Shown one piece after another: positions 1-9,033 of a DNA stretch of 36,449 bases; the stretch's first letter is position 1; every line of letters starts with the position of its first letter. A model generated the notes under the pieces. The model was not told the DNA's origin. It made no database searches and was given only the letters and a program-made list of their open reading frames with translations. Origin of the DNA: Acidimicrobiia bacterium (GTDB lineage: Bacteria; Actinomycetota; Acidimicrobiia; Spongiisociales; UBA11373); the NCBI GenBank assembly GCA_016215655.1, contig JACRIT010000020.1, forward strand, positions 1-36,449, given 5' to 3'. A program made the translations under genes and the position numbers.

Positions 1-74
1 CGGCTGGATGGCCCCCGACAGGTTGATCAGTGGGTTGTCTCGGTTTGAACGAGTGCAGATAGCTCGCTGGTCCG

Positions 75-110
75 ATCTGGTGCCGGCCCATGGTCGGGCC
101 GACACCAGAT
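75..110 (-). terminator. Long hairpin downstream of the double-SBP lipoprotein gene
   Basis: Inverted repeat with two 15-nt arms (75-89 and 96-110) that pair at 14 of 15 positions around a 6-nt loop. It begins 27 nt after the stop codon at 138 on the minus strand. There is no T tract, which is common for actinobacterial terminators. The arm sequence contains CTGGTG and CACCAG. It could also act on a gene lying to the left of the window. Confidence 0.6.
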
Positions 111-137
111 TCCGGGGCGAACCTATCAGCGCTCGTT

Positions 138-1931
138 CTACGAGCCGTAGCCGAGCTGGTCGATGGCATCGCCGATGGGTTCGAGCGAGGCCAGGGTGGC
201 GGCGTTGGCGCGGGTCAGACCGGTCCAGCTGTAGAGCTGCTCCATCACCTCGGCGCCCTCGTCGGTGGCGATGTAGTCGGCCATCGCCTGGAAGATGGCG
301 TCCTTGAAGCTCTGGGGCAGGTCGGCACGCACCGCGATCACGTCGTTGGCGATGCGCGGCGAGATGTTGAACACGATGATCTTCTCGCCGACGTCGGGGA
401 AGTCCTCCCGGACGGCACGGCGGGCATCGTCGAACGACAAGCCGATGTCGGCATCGCCGTTGTAGACCGCGGTCACCGCCAGGTCGTGGCTGCCACCGAA
501 GAACGTCGACTCGTACTGGTCGTCGGTGATCCCGGCGTTGAGCAACTGGACCGTCGGCATGATGTATCCCGACGTCGAGGTCTCACCGGGGAAGGCGATG
601 GTCTTGCCGACCACCACGCTCAGATCCACCGGTTCCGGGCAGGCGAGACCCGCGGACACCGCGGTGTCACGGGTGCCGTCACCGTTCCACCCCACCTGCA
701 GGGCAGGAGTGTCGGTCGGACCCACGGCGACGACATTGCCCTCGTCGTCGTAGTAGAAGGCACCCTCCACCGGATCGGCGCCGCAGATCGACGGATCGTT
801 GGTGTACCACTGGGCGTGATACGTCGAGTCGCCGAAGCGAACCGACTGCGCCAGCAACTCGAGGTTGTCATAGTTCCGGCTCGCCAACACATACCCCGCC
901 GGGCCAAACGCGCCCATCTGCACCTGGTCGGTGCCGAGGGCCACGCCCAGGGCGGTGTAGTCGGTCGACACGATGCCCGTCACCTCGATGCCCAGGGCAT
1001 CCGACAGGATTCCGGCAAACGTGTCGATCTCATCCTGCAACTCACCGGCCTCCTGCGACGGCACGAAGCCGAACACGATCGACTCCGGCCAATCGGCGCG
1101 CGGGTCGTAGAGGACGCTGCCTGCGGGAGCCTCGAACCAGGTGTCGTAGATCGCCTGGTAGGTGCCGTCCGCGAGCATGTCGGCAAAGGCGGCATTGATG
1201 GCGGCCAGCAGCTCGGTGCGAGCCGGATCCACGGCGATGCCGTAGTTCTCGTTGGTGTCGATCACCTCGACGATGGCGATGCCCTCGCGGTTGGCGATCT
1301 CGGCCACTGCCGACGGCTCGTCGGAGACCACACCCGTCACCTGGCCGGCCTCGACGGCGTTGTAGGCATCACCGACACCGGGGAACTCGCGGACCTCGAC
1401 CCCGTTGGGGGCGAGGTTCGCGGTGGCCCAGTCGGCACCGGTGGTACCGGTCTGGACGGCGACGGAGTCACCAGCGGCGAGGTCGGCGGTGCTGCGCACA
1501 TCCGGGGTCAGGGTCGTGTTGACCGTGAACGCCTGCTGCGACTTGTAGTACGGATCGGTGAAGTCCACCTGCTCGGCACGTTCCGGGGTGATCGTCGACG
1601 CCGAGATCACGACGTCGAAACGGCCGGTGGCCAACTGGGTGAAGATCGTGTCGAAGTCGGTATCGACCCATTCCACGGTCAGATCGAGTCGGCTGGCGAT
1701 CTCGGTCATGAGATCGGCATCGAACCCGATGACATTGCCTGCGCTGTCGAAGTCCTCGAACGGCGGATAGGGGATATCGGAACCGACGGTGAGCACACCC
1801 GGAGTCTGGGTGAGACTGCTCCCCGACGTAGTCGTGGCTGCGGTGGTGGTGGTCGTGGCGTCGTCGTCACCGCAAGCGGTGACGATGAGCGCCAGGACGG
1901 CTACCAGCCCGAGCACCCTGCGTACACGCAT
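138..1931 (-). CDS. Lipoprotein fusing two solute-binding domains (SBP_bac_3 + PhnD-like)
   Basis: Predicted surface lipoprotein of 597 aa. Residues 1-20 are a lipoprotein signal ending in the lipobox TAC with Cys20, followed by a Thr-rich linker to about residue 44. Residues 46-266 look like a family 3 (amino-acid type) solute-binding domain: PYPPFE near the start, the TPER segment whose Arg normally holds the ligand alpha-carboxylate, the FTDPYY motif, and SDEPSA in the second lobe. Residues 284-597 look like a PhnD/phosphonate-type binding domain: GFVPSQ start, ATG-like DYTALGVAL, MGAFGPAGYVLA, and a FPGETSTSGYIMP segment. The two families normally form separate proteins. ATG 1931 was chosen because a good AGGAG lies 6-7 nt upstream and the lipobox follows. 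No permease or ATPase is visible in the window, so the transported ligands are unknown. Confidence 0.85.
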   Translation of the reverse strand: MRVRRVLGLVAVLALIVTACGDDDATTTTTAATTTSGSSLTQTPGVLTVGSDIPYPPFEDFDSAGNVIGFDADLMTEIASRLDLTVEWVDTDFDTIFTQLATGRFDVVISASTITPERAEQVDFTDPYYKSQQAFTVNTTLTPDVRSTADLAAGDSVAVQTGTTGADWATANLAPNGVEVREFPGVGDAYNAVEAGQVTGVVSDEPSAVAEIANREGIAIVEVIDTNENYGIAVDPARTELLAAINAAFADMLADGTYQAIYDTWFEAPAGSVLYDPRADWPESIVFGFVPSQEAGELQDEIDTFAGILSDALGIEVTGIVSTDYTALGVALGTDQVQMGAFGPAGYVLASRNYDNLELLAQSVRFGDSTYHAQWYTNDPSICGADPVEGAFYYDDEGNVVAVGPTDTPALQVGWNGDGTRDTAVSAGLACPEPVDLSVVVGKTIAFPGETSTSGYIMPTVQLLNAGITDDQYESTFFGGSHDLAVTAVYNGDADIGLSFDDARRAVREDFPDVGEKIIVFNISPRIANDVIAVRADLPQSFKDAIFQAMADYIATDEGAEVMEQLYSWTGLTRANAATLASLEPIGDAIDQLGYGS

Positions 1932-2023
1932 AGTGGTCTCCTGATAGGACGGATTTCGCGGTCCGAGCCGCATCGCCACCGAGGCTATCACGCTCGAGTG
2001 TCCCGCTTCCCGGGAGGTCCTGG

Positions 2024-2032
2024 TTATCCACA
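2024..2032 (+). promoter_or_regulatory. Perfect DnaA-box consensus upstream of dnaX
   Basis: The nonamer TTATCCACA matches the classical DnaA box exactly. It lies in the divergent region between the lipoprotein gene and dnaX, 156 nt before the dnaX start. It is a single copy with no cluster of boxes and no AT-rich unwinding element, so it is not an origin. A chance match somewhere in 36 kb is not improbable. Confidence 0.3.
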
Positions 2033-2074
2033 GATGGGCGGGGAGTATCCCGAGGAGACGGCGTTCATTCGTCG

Positions 2075-2097
2075 GGTGATCGGGCCCGCCGGTCACC
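2075..2097. repeat. Inverted repeat upstream of dnaX
   Basis: Arms GGTGATCGG (2075-2083) and CCGGTCACC (2089-2097) pair over 9 positions with one G-U, around a 5-nt loop, and are followed by TTT. No plus-strand gene lies upstream that would need a terminator, so an operator or a site ending antisense transcription is equally possible. Confidence 0.35.
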
Positions 2098-2175
2098 TTT
2101 GCGTCTCGTGATCCTTCGCCTCGATTTGAGATCTGGTGGCCGACATCTCCCAGCCCGCCCGTCCTGGCCCCTCTG

Positions 2176-2181
2176 TACGAT
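2176..2181 (+). promoter_or_regulatory. -10 box of dnaX, leaderless type
   Basis: TACGAT ends 6 nt before the GTG start at 2188, so transcription would begin on or within one or two bases of the start codon. No Shine-Dalgarno sequence is present. Confidence 0.5.
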
Positions 2182-2187
2182 CGACCC

Positions 2188-3948
<1,761 letters not shown>

Positions 3949-3951
3949 AAG

Positions 3952-4091
3952 CCAGATACCAGATACCAGATTCCAGATTCCAGACTCCCTGGCGTCTGGC
4001 ATCCGGTACCCGGCACCCGAACTGGCCTCTGGCCTCTGGCATCTGGCCTCTGGCGCCTGGCATCGGGCATCGGGTCTCGGGCATCGGACCC
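3952..4091. repeat. Heptad array A: 20 consecutive 7-bp units between dnaX and recR
   Basis: Starting 4 nt after the dnaX stop, the whole spacer reads in 7-nt units without a phase slip. The first five are CCAGATA, CCAGATA, CCAGATT, CCAGATT, CCAGACT. Five more divergent units follow (CCCTGGC, GTCTGGC, ATCCGGT, ACCCGGC, ACCCGAA), then CTGGCCT twice, CTGGCAT, CTGGCCT, CTGGCGC, CTGGCAT, CGGGCAT, CGGGTCT, CGGGCAT, CGGACCC. The left units (CCAG) are complementary to the right ones (CTGG), so the spacer can fold in several registers, for example CCAGAC 3980-3985 with GTCTGG 3994-3999. The array ends 2 nt before the recR -10 box. Confidence 0.9.
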
Positions 4092-4093
4092 TC

Positions 4094-4099
4094 TACCCT
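4094..4099 (+). promoter_or_regulatory. -10 box of recR, leaderless type
   Basis: TACCCT ends 7 nt before the ATG at 4107, and no Shine-Dalgarno sequence is visible. This suggests recR has its own promoter placed directly after the heptad array, rather than relying only on dnaX read-through. Confidence 0.5.
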
Positions 4100-4106
4100 T
4101 CCCCTG

Positions 4107-4700
4107 ATGTTCGAAGCCCCGATCCAGCGTCTGATCGACGAGCTCTCCCGATTGCCCGGGATCGGACAGAAGTCGGCGCAGCGCCTGGCATTCCACCTGC
4201 TCACCGTCGAGGAGGTCGACGCCCGCCGCCTTGCCGAGGCGATCGTGGCGATGCGCGAGCAGGTGCGGTTGTGCCAGCGGTGCTTCAACGTCACCGACTC
4301 GGCGGAATGCTCGATCTGCCGTGACCTGCGCCGGGATTCGTCGCTGGTGTGCGTGGTCGAGCGAGCCCAGGACATCGTCGTGGTGGAGAAGACCGGTGAG
4401 TTCCGCGGGCGCTATCACGTGCTCGGCGGGGCGATCTCGCCCATCGAGGGGATCGGGCCGGAGCAACTCCGCATGCGCGAGTTGGTGGCCCGCACCGCGG
4501 CGGAAGGGGTCAAGGAGGTCATCGTCGCCACCAACCCCACGGTGGAGGGCGACACCACGGCTCTGTACATCGCCCGGATCCTCAAGCCGCTCGGGGTGCG
4601 GGTGAGCCGGCTGGCAAGCGGTCTCCCGGTGGGTGGCGACCTCGACTACGCCGACGAGATCACCCTGGGGAGAGCCCTATCGGGTCGGCGCGACCTCTGA
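4107..4700 (+). CDS. recR: Recombination mediator RecR
   Basis: Works with RecF/RecO to load RecA at gaps during recombinational repair. 197 aa, the normal family length. Visible parts are the N-terminal helix-hairpin-helix ([20 protein letters not shown]), a zinc finger CQRC...CSIC, a Toprim domain ([17 protein letters not shown], then [10 protein letters not shown]) and the ending [22 protein letters not shown], which is highly conserved. ATG 4107 is the only sensible start and is preceded by a -10 box. Its TGA stop overlaps the apparent CTG start of the next gene. Confidence 0.97.
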   Translation: MFEAPIQRLIDELSRLPGIGQKSAQRLAFHLLTVEEVDARRLAEAIVAMREQVRLCQRCFNVTDSAECSICRDLRRDSSLVCVVERAQDIVVVEKTGEFRGRYHVLGGAISPIEGIGPEQLRMRELVARTAAEGVKEVIVATNPTVEGDTTALYIARILKPLGVRVSRLASGLPVGGDLDYADEITLGRALSGRRDL

Positions 4701-5806
4701 GGGTCTTCCTCGTCTCGGGCTACCACACCGGATCGCACCGTGCCTGGGCCGAGGGCTACGCCGCCTCGAGCCGCCATGACATCCATCTGGTCACCCTTCC
4801 CGGGGCGTTCTGGAAATGGCGGCTCACCGGGGGATTCGTCACGCTGGCGGAACGGGTCACCGAACTGGCGTCTCGGGTGGGGGATCCCGAGGTGATCCTC
4901 ACCACCTCGATGGTCGACGTCGCCGGGCTGCGGGGGATGCTGGGGACCCTGGGCACGGTGCCCGTAGCCCTGTACCTGCACGAGAACCAGATCACCTATC
5001 CCGCCACCGGGCGCACCCGGGTGGAGCAGGGTCACGGCCTCGTCACCTGGACCTCGTTGCTTTCCGGGGACGCGGTGGCGTTCAACTCGGAGTTCCATCG
5101 TGAGACGCTGTTCGCCGCGCTCCCGGGGTTCCTCCGTTCGTTTCCCGACGAGTCGCAGGCACATCGTCTCGCCGACGTGGAGGCGAAGTCGGTGGTGCTC
5201 CCGGTGGGATGCGACCTGGCGTCGCTCACCGCCGGCCCGAAGGTGGAACCGCCGCTGGTGCTGTGGAACCACCGCTGGGACGACGACAAGGATCCGGTGA
5301 TGTTCCTGGACCTCATGGCGCGCCTCGACACCATCGGGAGCGAGTTCGCCGTGGCACTCGCCGGGGAACGGTTCGTCGACCAACGAGAGCGCCTCGATGG
5401 CGCGGTGGCGGCGCTGGGCTCGCGGGTGGTGCTCGATGGCCATCTCAGCCGCGACGAGTACGAGGCGGTGCTGGCGGCAGCGTCGATCGTGGTGAGCACG
5501 GCACTGCAGGAGTTCTTCGGGATCGCCGTGGTCGAGGCGATCCATGCCGGTGCCTTCCCGGTGCTTCCCGACCGTCTGGTGTACCGGGAGCGCATCCCGG
5601 CATCACTGCACCACCTCTGTCTGTACGCATCTCCCAACCATGCGGTGCGCCTCCTCGCCGAGGCACTGGCCGATCCGGCGATGCGTTCCGAGACCGCGGC
5701 GATGTTGCGGGGCACCACGGCCCGCTTCGACTGGCGGCACGTTGCGCCCGCCTACGACGCCTGGCTGGAGTCGCTCACGGACCGAAGCGATGGGTCGCCC
5801 GGATGA
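4697..5806 (+). CDS. DUF3524/GTDC1-type glycosyltransferase, probable tRNA-queuosine mannosyltransferase
   Basis: 369 aa if it starts at CTG 4697. The reading frame opens [20 protein letters not shown] and continues [34 protein letters not shown] and [16 protein letters not shown]. These are the signature blocks of the DUF3524/GTDC1 family, whose human member mannosylates queuosine in tRNA-Asp. The first ATG/GTG/TTG in frame is GTG 4877, which would remove the conserved N-terminal blocks. CTG 4697 forms a CTGA overlap with the recR stop, which suggests translation by re-initiation. The C-terminal half is a GT-B sugar-nucleotide domain. The 3' end overlaps glpX, which runs the other way, by 32 nt. 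Function is by family; the substrate is not proven here. Confidence 0.8.
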   Translation: MRVFLVSGYHTGSHRAWAEGYAASSRHDIHLVTLPGAFWKWRLTGGFVTLAERVTELASRVGDPEVILTTSMVDVAGLRGMLGTLGTVPVALYLHENQITYPATGRTRVEQGHGLVTWTSLLSGDAVAFNSEFHRETLFAALPGFLRSFPDESQAHRLADVEAKSVVLPVGCDLASLTAGPKVEPPLVLWNHRWDDDKDPVMFLDLMARLDTIGSEFAVALAGERFVDQRERLDGAVAALGSRVVLDGHLSRDEYEAVLAAASIVVSTALQEFFGIAVVEAIHAGAFPVLPDRLVYRERIPASLHHLCLYASPNHAVRLLAEALADPAMRSETAAMLRGTTARFDWRHVAPAYDAWLESLTDRSDGSPG

Positions 5807-6728
5807 ACCGCACCGTTCCGGTACGGGACCGCATCACCACCGTATGGGTTTCGGCTCCGTCGGCGGTGTAGTGGACTCCGTCGAGCAACTCGCCGGTGGT
5901 CACACCGGTGGCGGCGAAGAAGACATCGTCGGAATCCACGAGGCCGCGCAGGCCGATGATGCTCTCGAGATCCAGACCGGCCTCGTCGGCGTATCGCCGC
6001 TCCGCCTCGTCGCGCGGCCACAAGCGGACTTGCATCTCCCCGCCGAGGCAATGCAGGGCGCACGCCGCGGTCACCGCCTCCGGTGATCCCCCGATGCCGA
6101 GCAGGATGTCGATGCCGCTGTCGGCCACGGCCGTGGCGATGGCGGCGGAGATGTCACCGTCACGGATCAGGCGAATGCGGGCACCGGCGCGGCGCACCGC
6201 CTCGATGTGCGGCCGATTGCGGGGGCGGTCCAGGATGATGGCGGTGAGATCGGCGACCTCCTTGTCCAGGGCCCGGGCCACGCCGGCAAGGTTGTCGGCG
6301 ATGGGGGCATCGAGGTCGATCGACCCCTTGGCCTCCGCACCGACGGCGATCTTGTCCATGTAGACGAGGCGCCCCGGGGCCAGCATCGAGCCACGGCTGG
6401 CCAGCGCCATCACTGCCATGGCGCCGGGCTGCCCCTCGGCGGTGAGGCGGGTGCCATCCACCGGATCCACGGCGACGTCGACGAGGGGGGGATTGCCATT
6501 CCCGACACGCTCGCCGTTGTGGAGCATCGGGGCGTCGTCCTTCTCGCCCTCACCGATGACCACCACTCCGTCGGCGTCGATGCCCGGCAGGATCGTGCGC
6601 ATCGCCTCCACCGCGGCATGGTCGACGGCGTGCTTGTCGCCGCGTCCCTGATGGCGTCCGGCAGCGATCGCCGCCGCTTCCGTGACCCTGGCCAGCTCGA
6701 GGGCGAGGTTTCGGCTGGCGTCGATCAA
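5775..6728 (-). CDS. glpX: Class II fructose-1,6-bisphosphatase
   Basis: Gluconeogenic phosphatase converting fructose-1,6-bisphosphate to fructose-6-phosphate. 317 aa, normal for GlpX. Diagnostic segments are the metal-binding GEGEKDDAPML, the phosphatase motif DPVDGT, and ILLGIGGSPEAVTAACAL with GGEMQVRLWP near the C terminus. The start is TTG 6728, giving LIDASRNLALELARVTEAAAIAAGR, the usual GlpX N terminus. It overlaps the thiolase TGA as TTGA, and a GAGGT Shine-Dalgarno lies 6 nt upstream inside the thiolase gene. A thiolase-glpX two-gene operon is therefore likely. Confidence 0.95.
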   Translation of the reverse strand: MIDASRNLALELARVTEAAAIAAGRHQGRGDKHAVDHAAVEAMRTILPGIDADGVVVIGEGEKDDAPMLHNGERVGNGNPPLVDVAVDPVDGTRLTAEGQPGAMAVMALASRGSMLAPGRLVYMDKIAVGAEAKGSIDLDAPIADNLAGVARALDKEVADLTAIILDRPRNRPHIEAVRRAGARIRLIRDGDISAAIATAVADSGIDILLGIGGSPEAVTAACALHCLGGEMQVRLWPRDEAERRYADEAGLDLESIIGLRGLVDSDDVFFAATGVTTGELLDGVHYTADGAETHTVVMRSRTGTVRFIRATHRFGP

Positions 6729-7906
6729 CCGGCGACCTCGACGATCAGGGCATCGCCCTGGCCGCCACCGCCACACAACGCGGCGGCGCCGATACCCCCA
6801 CCCCGGGCCTGCAGTGCGTTGATGAGGGTGACCACGATGCGGGCACCGGTGGCGCCAAGGGGATGACCGAGGGCGACGGCGCCACCGTTGACGTTGACCT
6901 TGGAGGCCTCGAGATCGAGCGAGCGCGCCGACCACAGTGCCACGGCGGCGAAGGCCTCGTTGATCTCGACGAGGTCGAGATCGCCCGTACTCATCCCGGC
7001 ACGCTTCAGCGCGATACGCATCGCTTCGGCGGGGCGATCGTGCAGCGAGGCATCGGGTCCACCGACCTGGCCGTAGCCACGGATGGTGGCGACGATCGGC
7101 ATCCCCGCGGCTGCAGCGGCGTCGGCATCCCCCAGGACGAGGGCGGCTGCGCCGTCGGAGATCTGCGAGGCATTGCCGGCCGTGATGGTGCCGTCGGACT
7201 GGAAGGCGGGCTTGAGAGCGCCGAGCGAGGCGATGGTGGTGTCGGTGCGGATGCCCTCATCGGCGGTGACCAGCGCGGGATCACCCTTGCGTTGCGGCAC
7301 CGCGGTGGGGGCGATCTCCCTGGCGAAGTGCCCCGACGCGGTTGCGGCGGCGGCGCGGCGATGGCTCTCCGCCGACCACGCGTCCTGCTCCTGGCGGGTG
7401 ATCCCCAGGGTGCGGTTGGTGCGGTCCGACGACTCGCCCATCGTGCAGTTGTCGAAGGCGCACCACAGGCCGTCGTGGTTCATGGCGTCGATGAGGGTGG
7501 CGTTGCCGATGCGCGCCCCCCAGCGGGCGTCGGGGGCGACGTACGGGGCGTTGCTCATCGACTCCATGCCCCCGGCGACGACGAAGGTGGCCTCACCGAG
7601 TCGGATGTCACGGTCAGCCATGGCGATGGCGGTCATGCCGGAGAGGCACACCTTGTTGATCGTGGTTGCGGGCACGGTCATGGGGATGCCGCCGCGTACC
7701 GCAGCCTGACGTGAGGTGATCTGCCCGGCCCCGGCCTGGATGACGTGTCCGAAGAGCACTTCGTCGATCTGGGCGGTGTTCACCCCGGACCGGGCCAGGG
7801 CCGCAGCGATGGCGACCCCGCCGAGATCGACTGCGGACATGGGGCGGAGTGCTCCCCCGAACCGCCCGATGGCGGTGCGGGCAAAACCGGTGATGACGGT
7901 GGGCAC
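6725..7906 (-). CDS. Acetyl-CoA C-acetyltransferase (thiolase)
   Basis: 393-aa type II thiolase that condenses or cleaves acetoacetyl-CoA. The nucleophilic Cys lies in NKVCLSGMTAI (about residue 88), the second His region in GGAVALGHPLGATGAR, and the C-terminal Cys in ALCGGGGQGDALIV; NEAFAAV is also present. GTG 7906 is preceded by GAGGAG at 6 nt. It is the first gene of a pair with glpX. Together with the epimerase further along, it could serve acetoacetyl-CoA, PHB or fatty-acid metabolism; the exact pathway cannot be told. Confidence 0.93.
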   Translation of the reverse strand: MPTVITGFARTAIGRFGGALRPMSAVDLGGVAIAAALARSGVNTAQIDEVLFGHVIQAGAGQITSRQAAVRGGIPMTVPATTINKVCLSGMTAIAMADRDIRLGEATFVVAGGMESMSNAPYVAPDARWGARIGNATLIDAMNHDGLWCAFDNCTMGESSDRTNRTLGITRQEQDAWSAESHRRAAAATASGHFAREIAPTAVPQRKGDPALVTADEGIRTDTTIASLGALKPAFQSDGTITAGNASQISDGAAALVLGDADAAAAAGMPIVATIRGYGQVGGPDASLHDRPAEAMRIALKRAGMSTGDLDLVEINEAFAAVALWSARSLDLEASKVNVNGGAVALGHPLGATGARIVVTLINALQARGGGIGAAALCGGGGQGDALIVEVAG

Positions 7907-7949
7907 GGGGGCTCCTCTGACGGCGCGCAGGGGATGGTATTCCTTCGGG

Positions 7950-8000
7950 AGTCGTCAGTCTTCAGTCCTCAGCCAGATCGGGCTCTGACTGATGACTCGA
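7950..8000. repeat. Heptad array B between thiolase and TerC genes
   Basis: Left side: AGTCGTC, AGTCTTC, AGTCCTC (7950-7970). Right side: GACTGAT, GACTCGA (7987-8000). The 12-nt arm beginning at 7949 is complementary, with one mismatch, to the arm ending at 7998, so a stem of about 11 bp can form. This spacer lies between two divergent genes, so simple transcription termination is not an obvious role. Confidence 0.75.
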
Positions 8001-8030
8001 GCCCGTGCCGGCGTGATGCCACGAGGTCCT

Positions 8031-8036
8031 TATCAT
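8031..8036 (+). promoter_or_regulatory. -10 box of the TerC-family gene
   Basis: TATCAT ends 10 nt before ATG 8047, giving a very short or absent leader. There is no room for and no sign of a yybP-ykoY manganese riboswitch, which often precedes such genes in other bacteria. Confidence 0.45.
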
Positions 8037-8046
8037 CCTCCGCGCC

Positions 8047-9033
8047 ATGTTCTCCCTCGAAACCGCGCGCGACCAGTTCGTTTCCATCGAAGAGCGGTTC
8101 TTCGATTGGGGGTTGCTCCTCGGGATCATCGTCCTGCTCATCGCCATCGACCTGTACCGGCATCGAGACGATCACGCTCCCAGCGGCAAGGAAGCCGTCA
8201 TCGAGACCACGGTGTGGATCCTCCTCGGGTTCGCCTTTGGCGGATACGTCGCCTACCACTTCGGAAGCCAGGCATTTGGCGAGTACACGTCCGGGTATCT
8301 CATCGAACGCGCCCTTTCGTTCGACAACGTATTCGTCTGGGCACTCGTGTTCACCTCACTGGGCATCCCGCTGAAGTTTCAGCACCGGGTGCTCTTCTGG
8401 GGGATCTTCGGCGCCTTGGTGTTGCGCGCTCTGTTCATCGGGGGAGGGACCGCACTCGTGAGCCGATTCGAGTGGGTGATGATCCTCTTCGGGGTGTTCC
8501 TCGTGTACACGGGCGTGAAGGTGTACCTGCACCGCGCCGGGGAGGGAGCGGGAGCAGCGAAGACGATGGCCATCGTGCAGCGCTTCATCCCCGTGACCAA
8601 GGAGTACGACGGCCACCGCTTCCTCACCAAGATGTCGGGCCGTCGTGCCGCCACCCCGCTCCTCGCAGCGTTGGTGGTCGTGGAGTTGACGGATGTGGTG
8701 TTCGCCGTGGACTCGGTGCCGGCGATCCTGGCGGTGTCACAGGAGCCCTACCTGGTGTTCGCTTCGAACGCCTTCGCCATCCTCGGCCTGCGAGCGATGT
8801 ACTTCTTGCTCGCCACGGCGCGGGGACGCTTCCACTACCTCTCCCACGGCCTGGGCGCGATCCTCGTCTTCGTCGGCCTCAAGATGACGCTGGCACTCTG
8901 GGTGCACGTCGACACGTACCTCTCCCTGGGAATCATCACGGTGATCCTCCTGATTGCCATCGTCGCCAGCGAGGCGAAGACGAGGCGGATGAGGAAGAAG
9001 AGCGGTCTGCCCCGAGAGCTGCGGGGGCGCTAG
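8047..9033 (+). CDS. TerC/Alx-family integral membrane protein
   Basis: 328 aa with about eight hydrophobic segments. TerC-family hallmarks are SFDNVFVWALVF in the third segment and VVELTDVVFAVDSVPAILAVS in the middle; each carries the Asp residues (SxDN and DxVFAxDS) thought to bind a metal in the Alx/MntP-like exporters. The ending is short and basic (KTRRMRKKSG). Family members export manganese or take part in tellurite resistance and metallation of secreted proteins; the substrate here is inferred only from the family. Its TAG stop overlaps the stop of the next, convergent gene at CTAG. Confidence 0.9.
   Translation: MFSLETARDQFVSIEERFFDWGLLLGIIVLLIAIDLYRHRDDHAPSGKEAVIETTVWILLGFAFGGYVAYHFGSQAFGEYTSGYLIERALSFDNVFVWALVFTSLGIPLKFQHRVLFWGIFGALVLRALFIGGGTALVSRFEWVMILFGVFLVYTGVKVYLHRAGEGAGAAKTMAIVQRFIPVTKEYDGHRFLTKMSGRRAATPLLAALVVVELTDVVFAVDSVPAILAVSQEPYLVFASNAFAILGLRAMYFLLATARGRFHYLSHGLGAILVFVGLKMTLALWVHVDTYLSLGIITVILLIAIVASEAKTRRMRKKSGLPRELRGR

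Noticed and set aside
90-2111. Long open frame on the plus strand opposite the double-SBP lipoprotein gene
   Set aside because: The translation is His/Gly/Val-rich without domains and mirrors the third-position GC bias of the minus-strand gene, which has clear domains and a Shine-Dalgarno.
1932-2187. SRP RNA (ffs) gene, often near dnaX
   Set aside because: The conserved GGAA tetraloop helix and flanking motifs of bacterial SRP RNA are not present.
3952-4091. CRISPR array
   Set aside because: Units are 7 bp with no unique spacers of 25-40 bp, and no cas genes are present.
7907-8046. yybP-ykoY manganese riboswitch before the TerC-family gene
   Set aside because: No matching conserved loops, and the -10 box lies only 10 nt before the start codon, leaving no leader.
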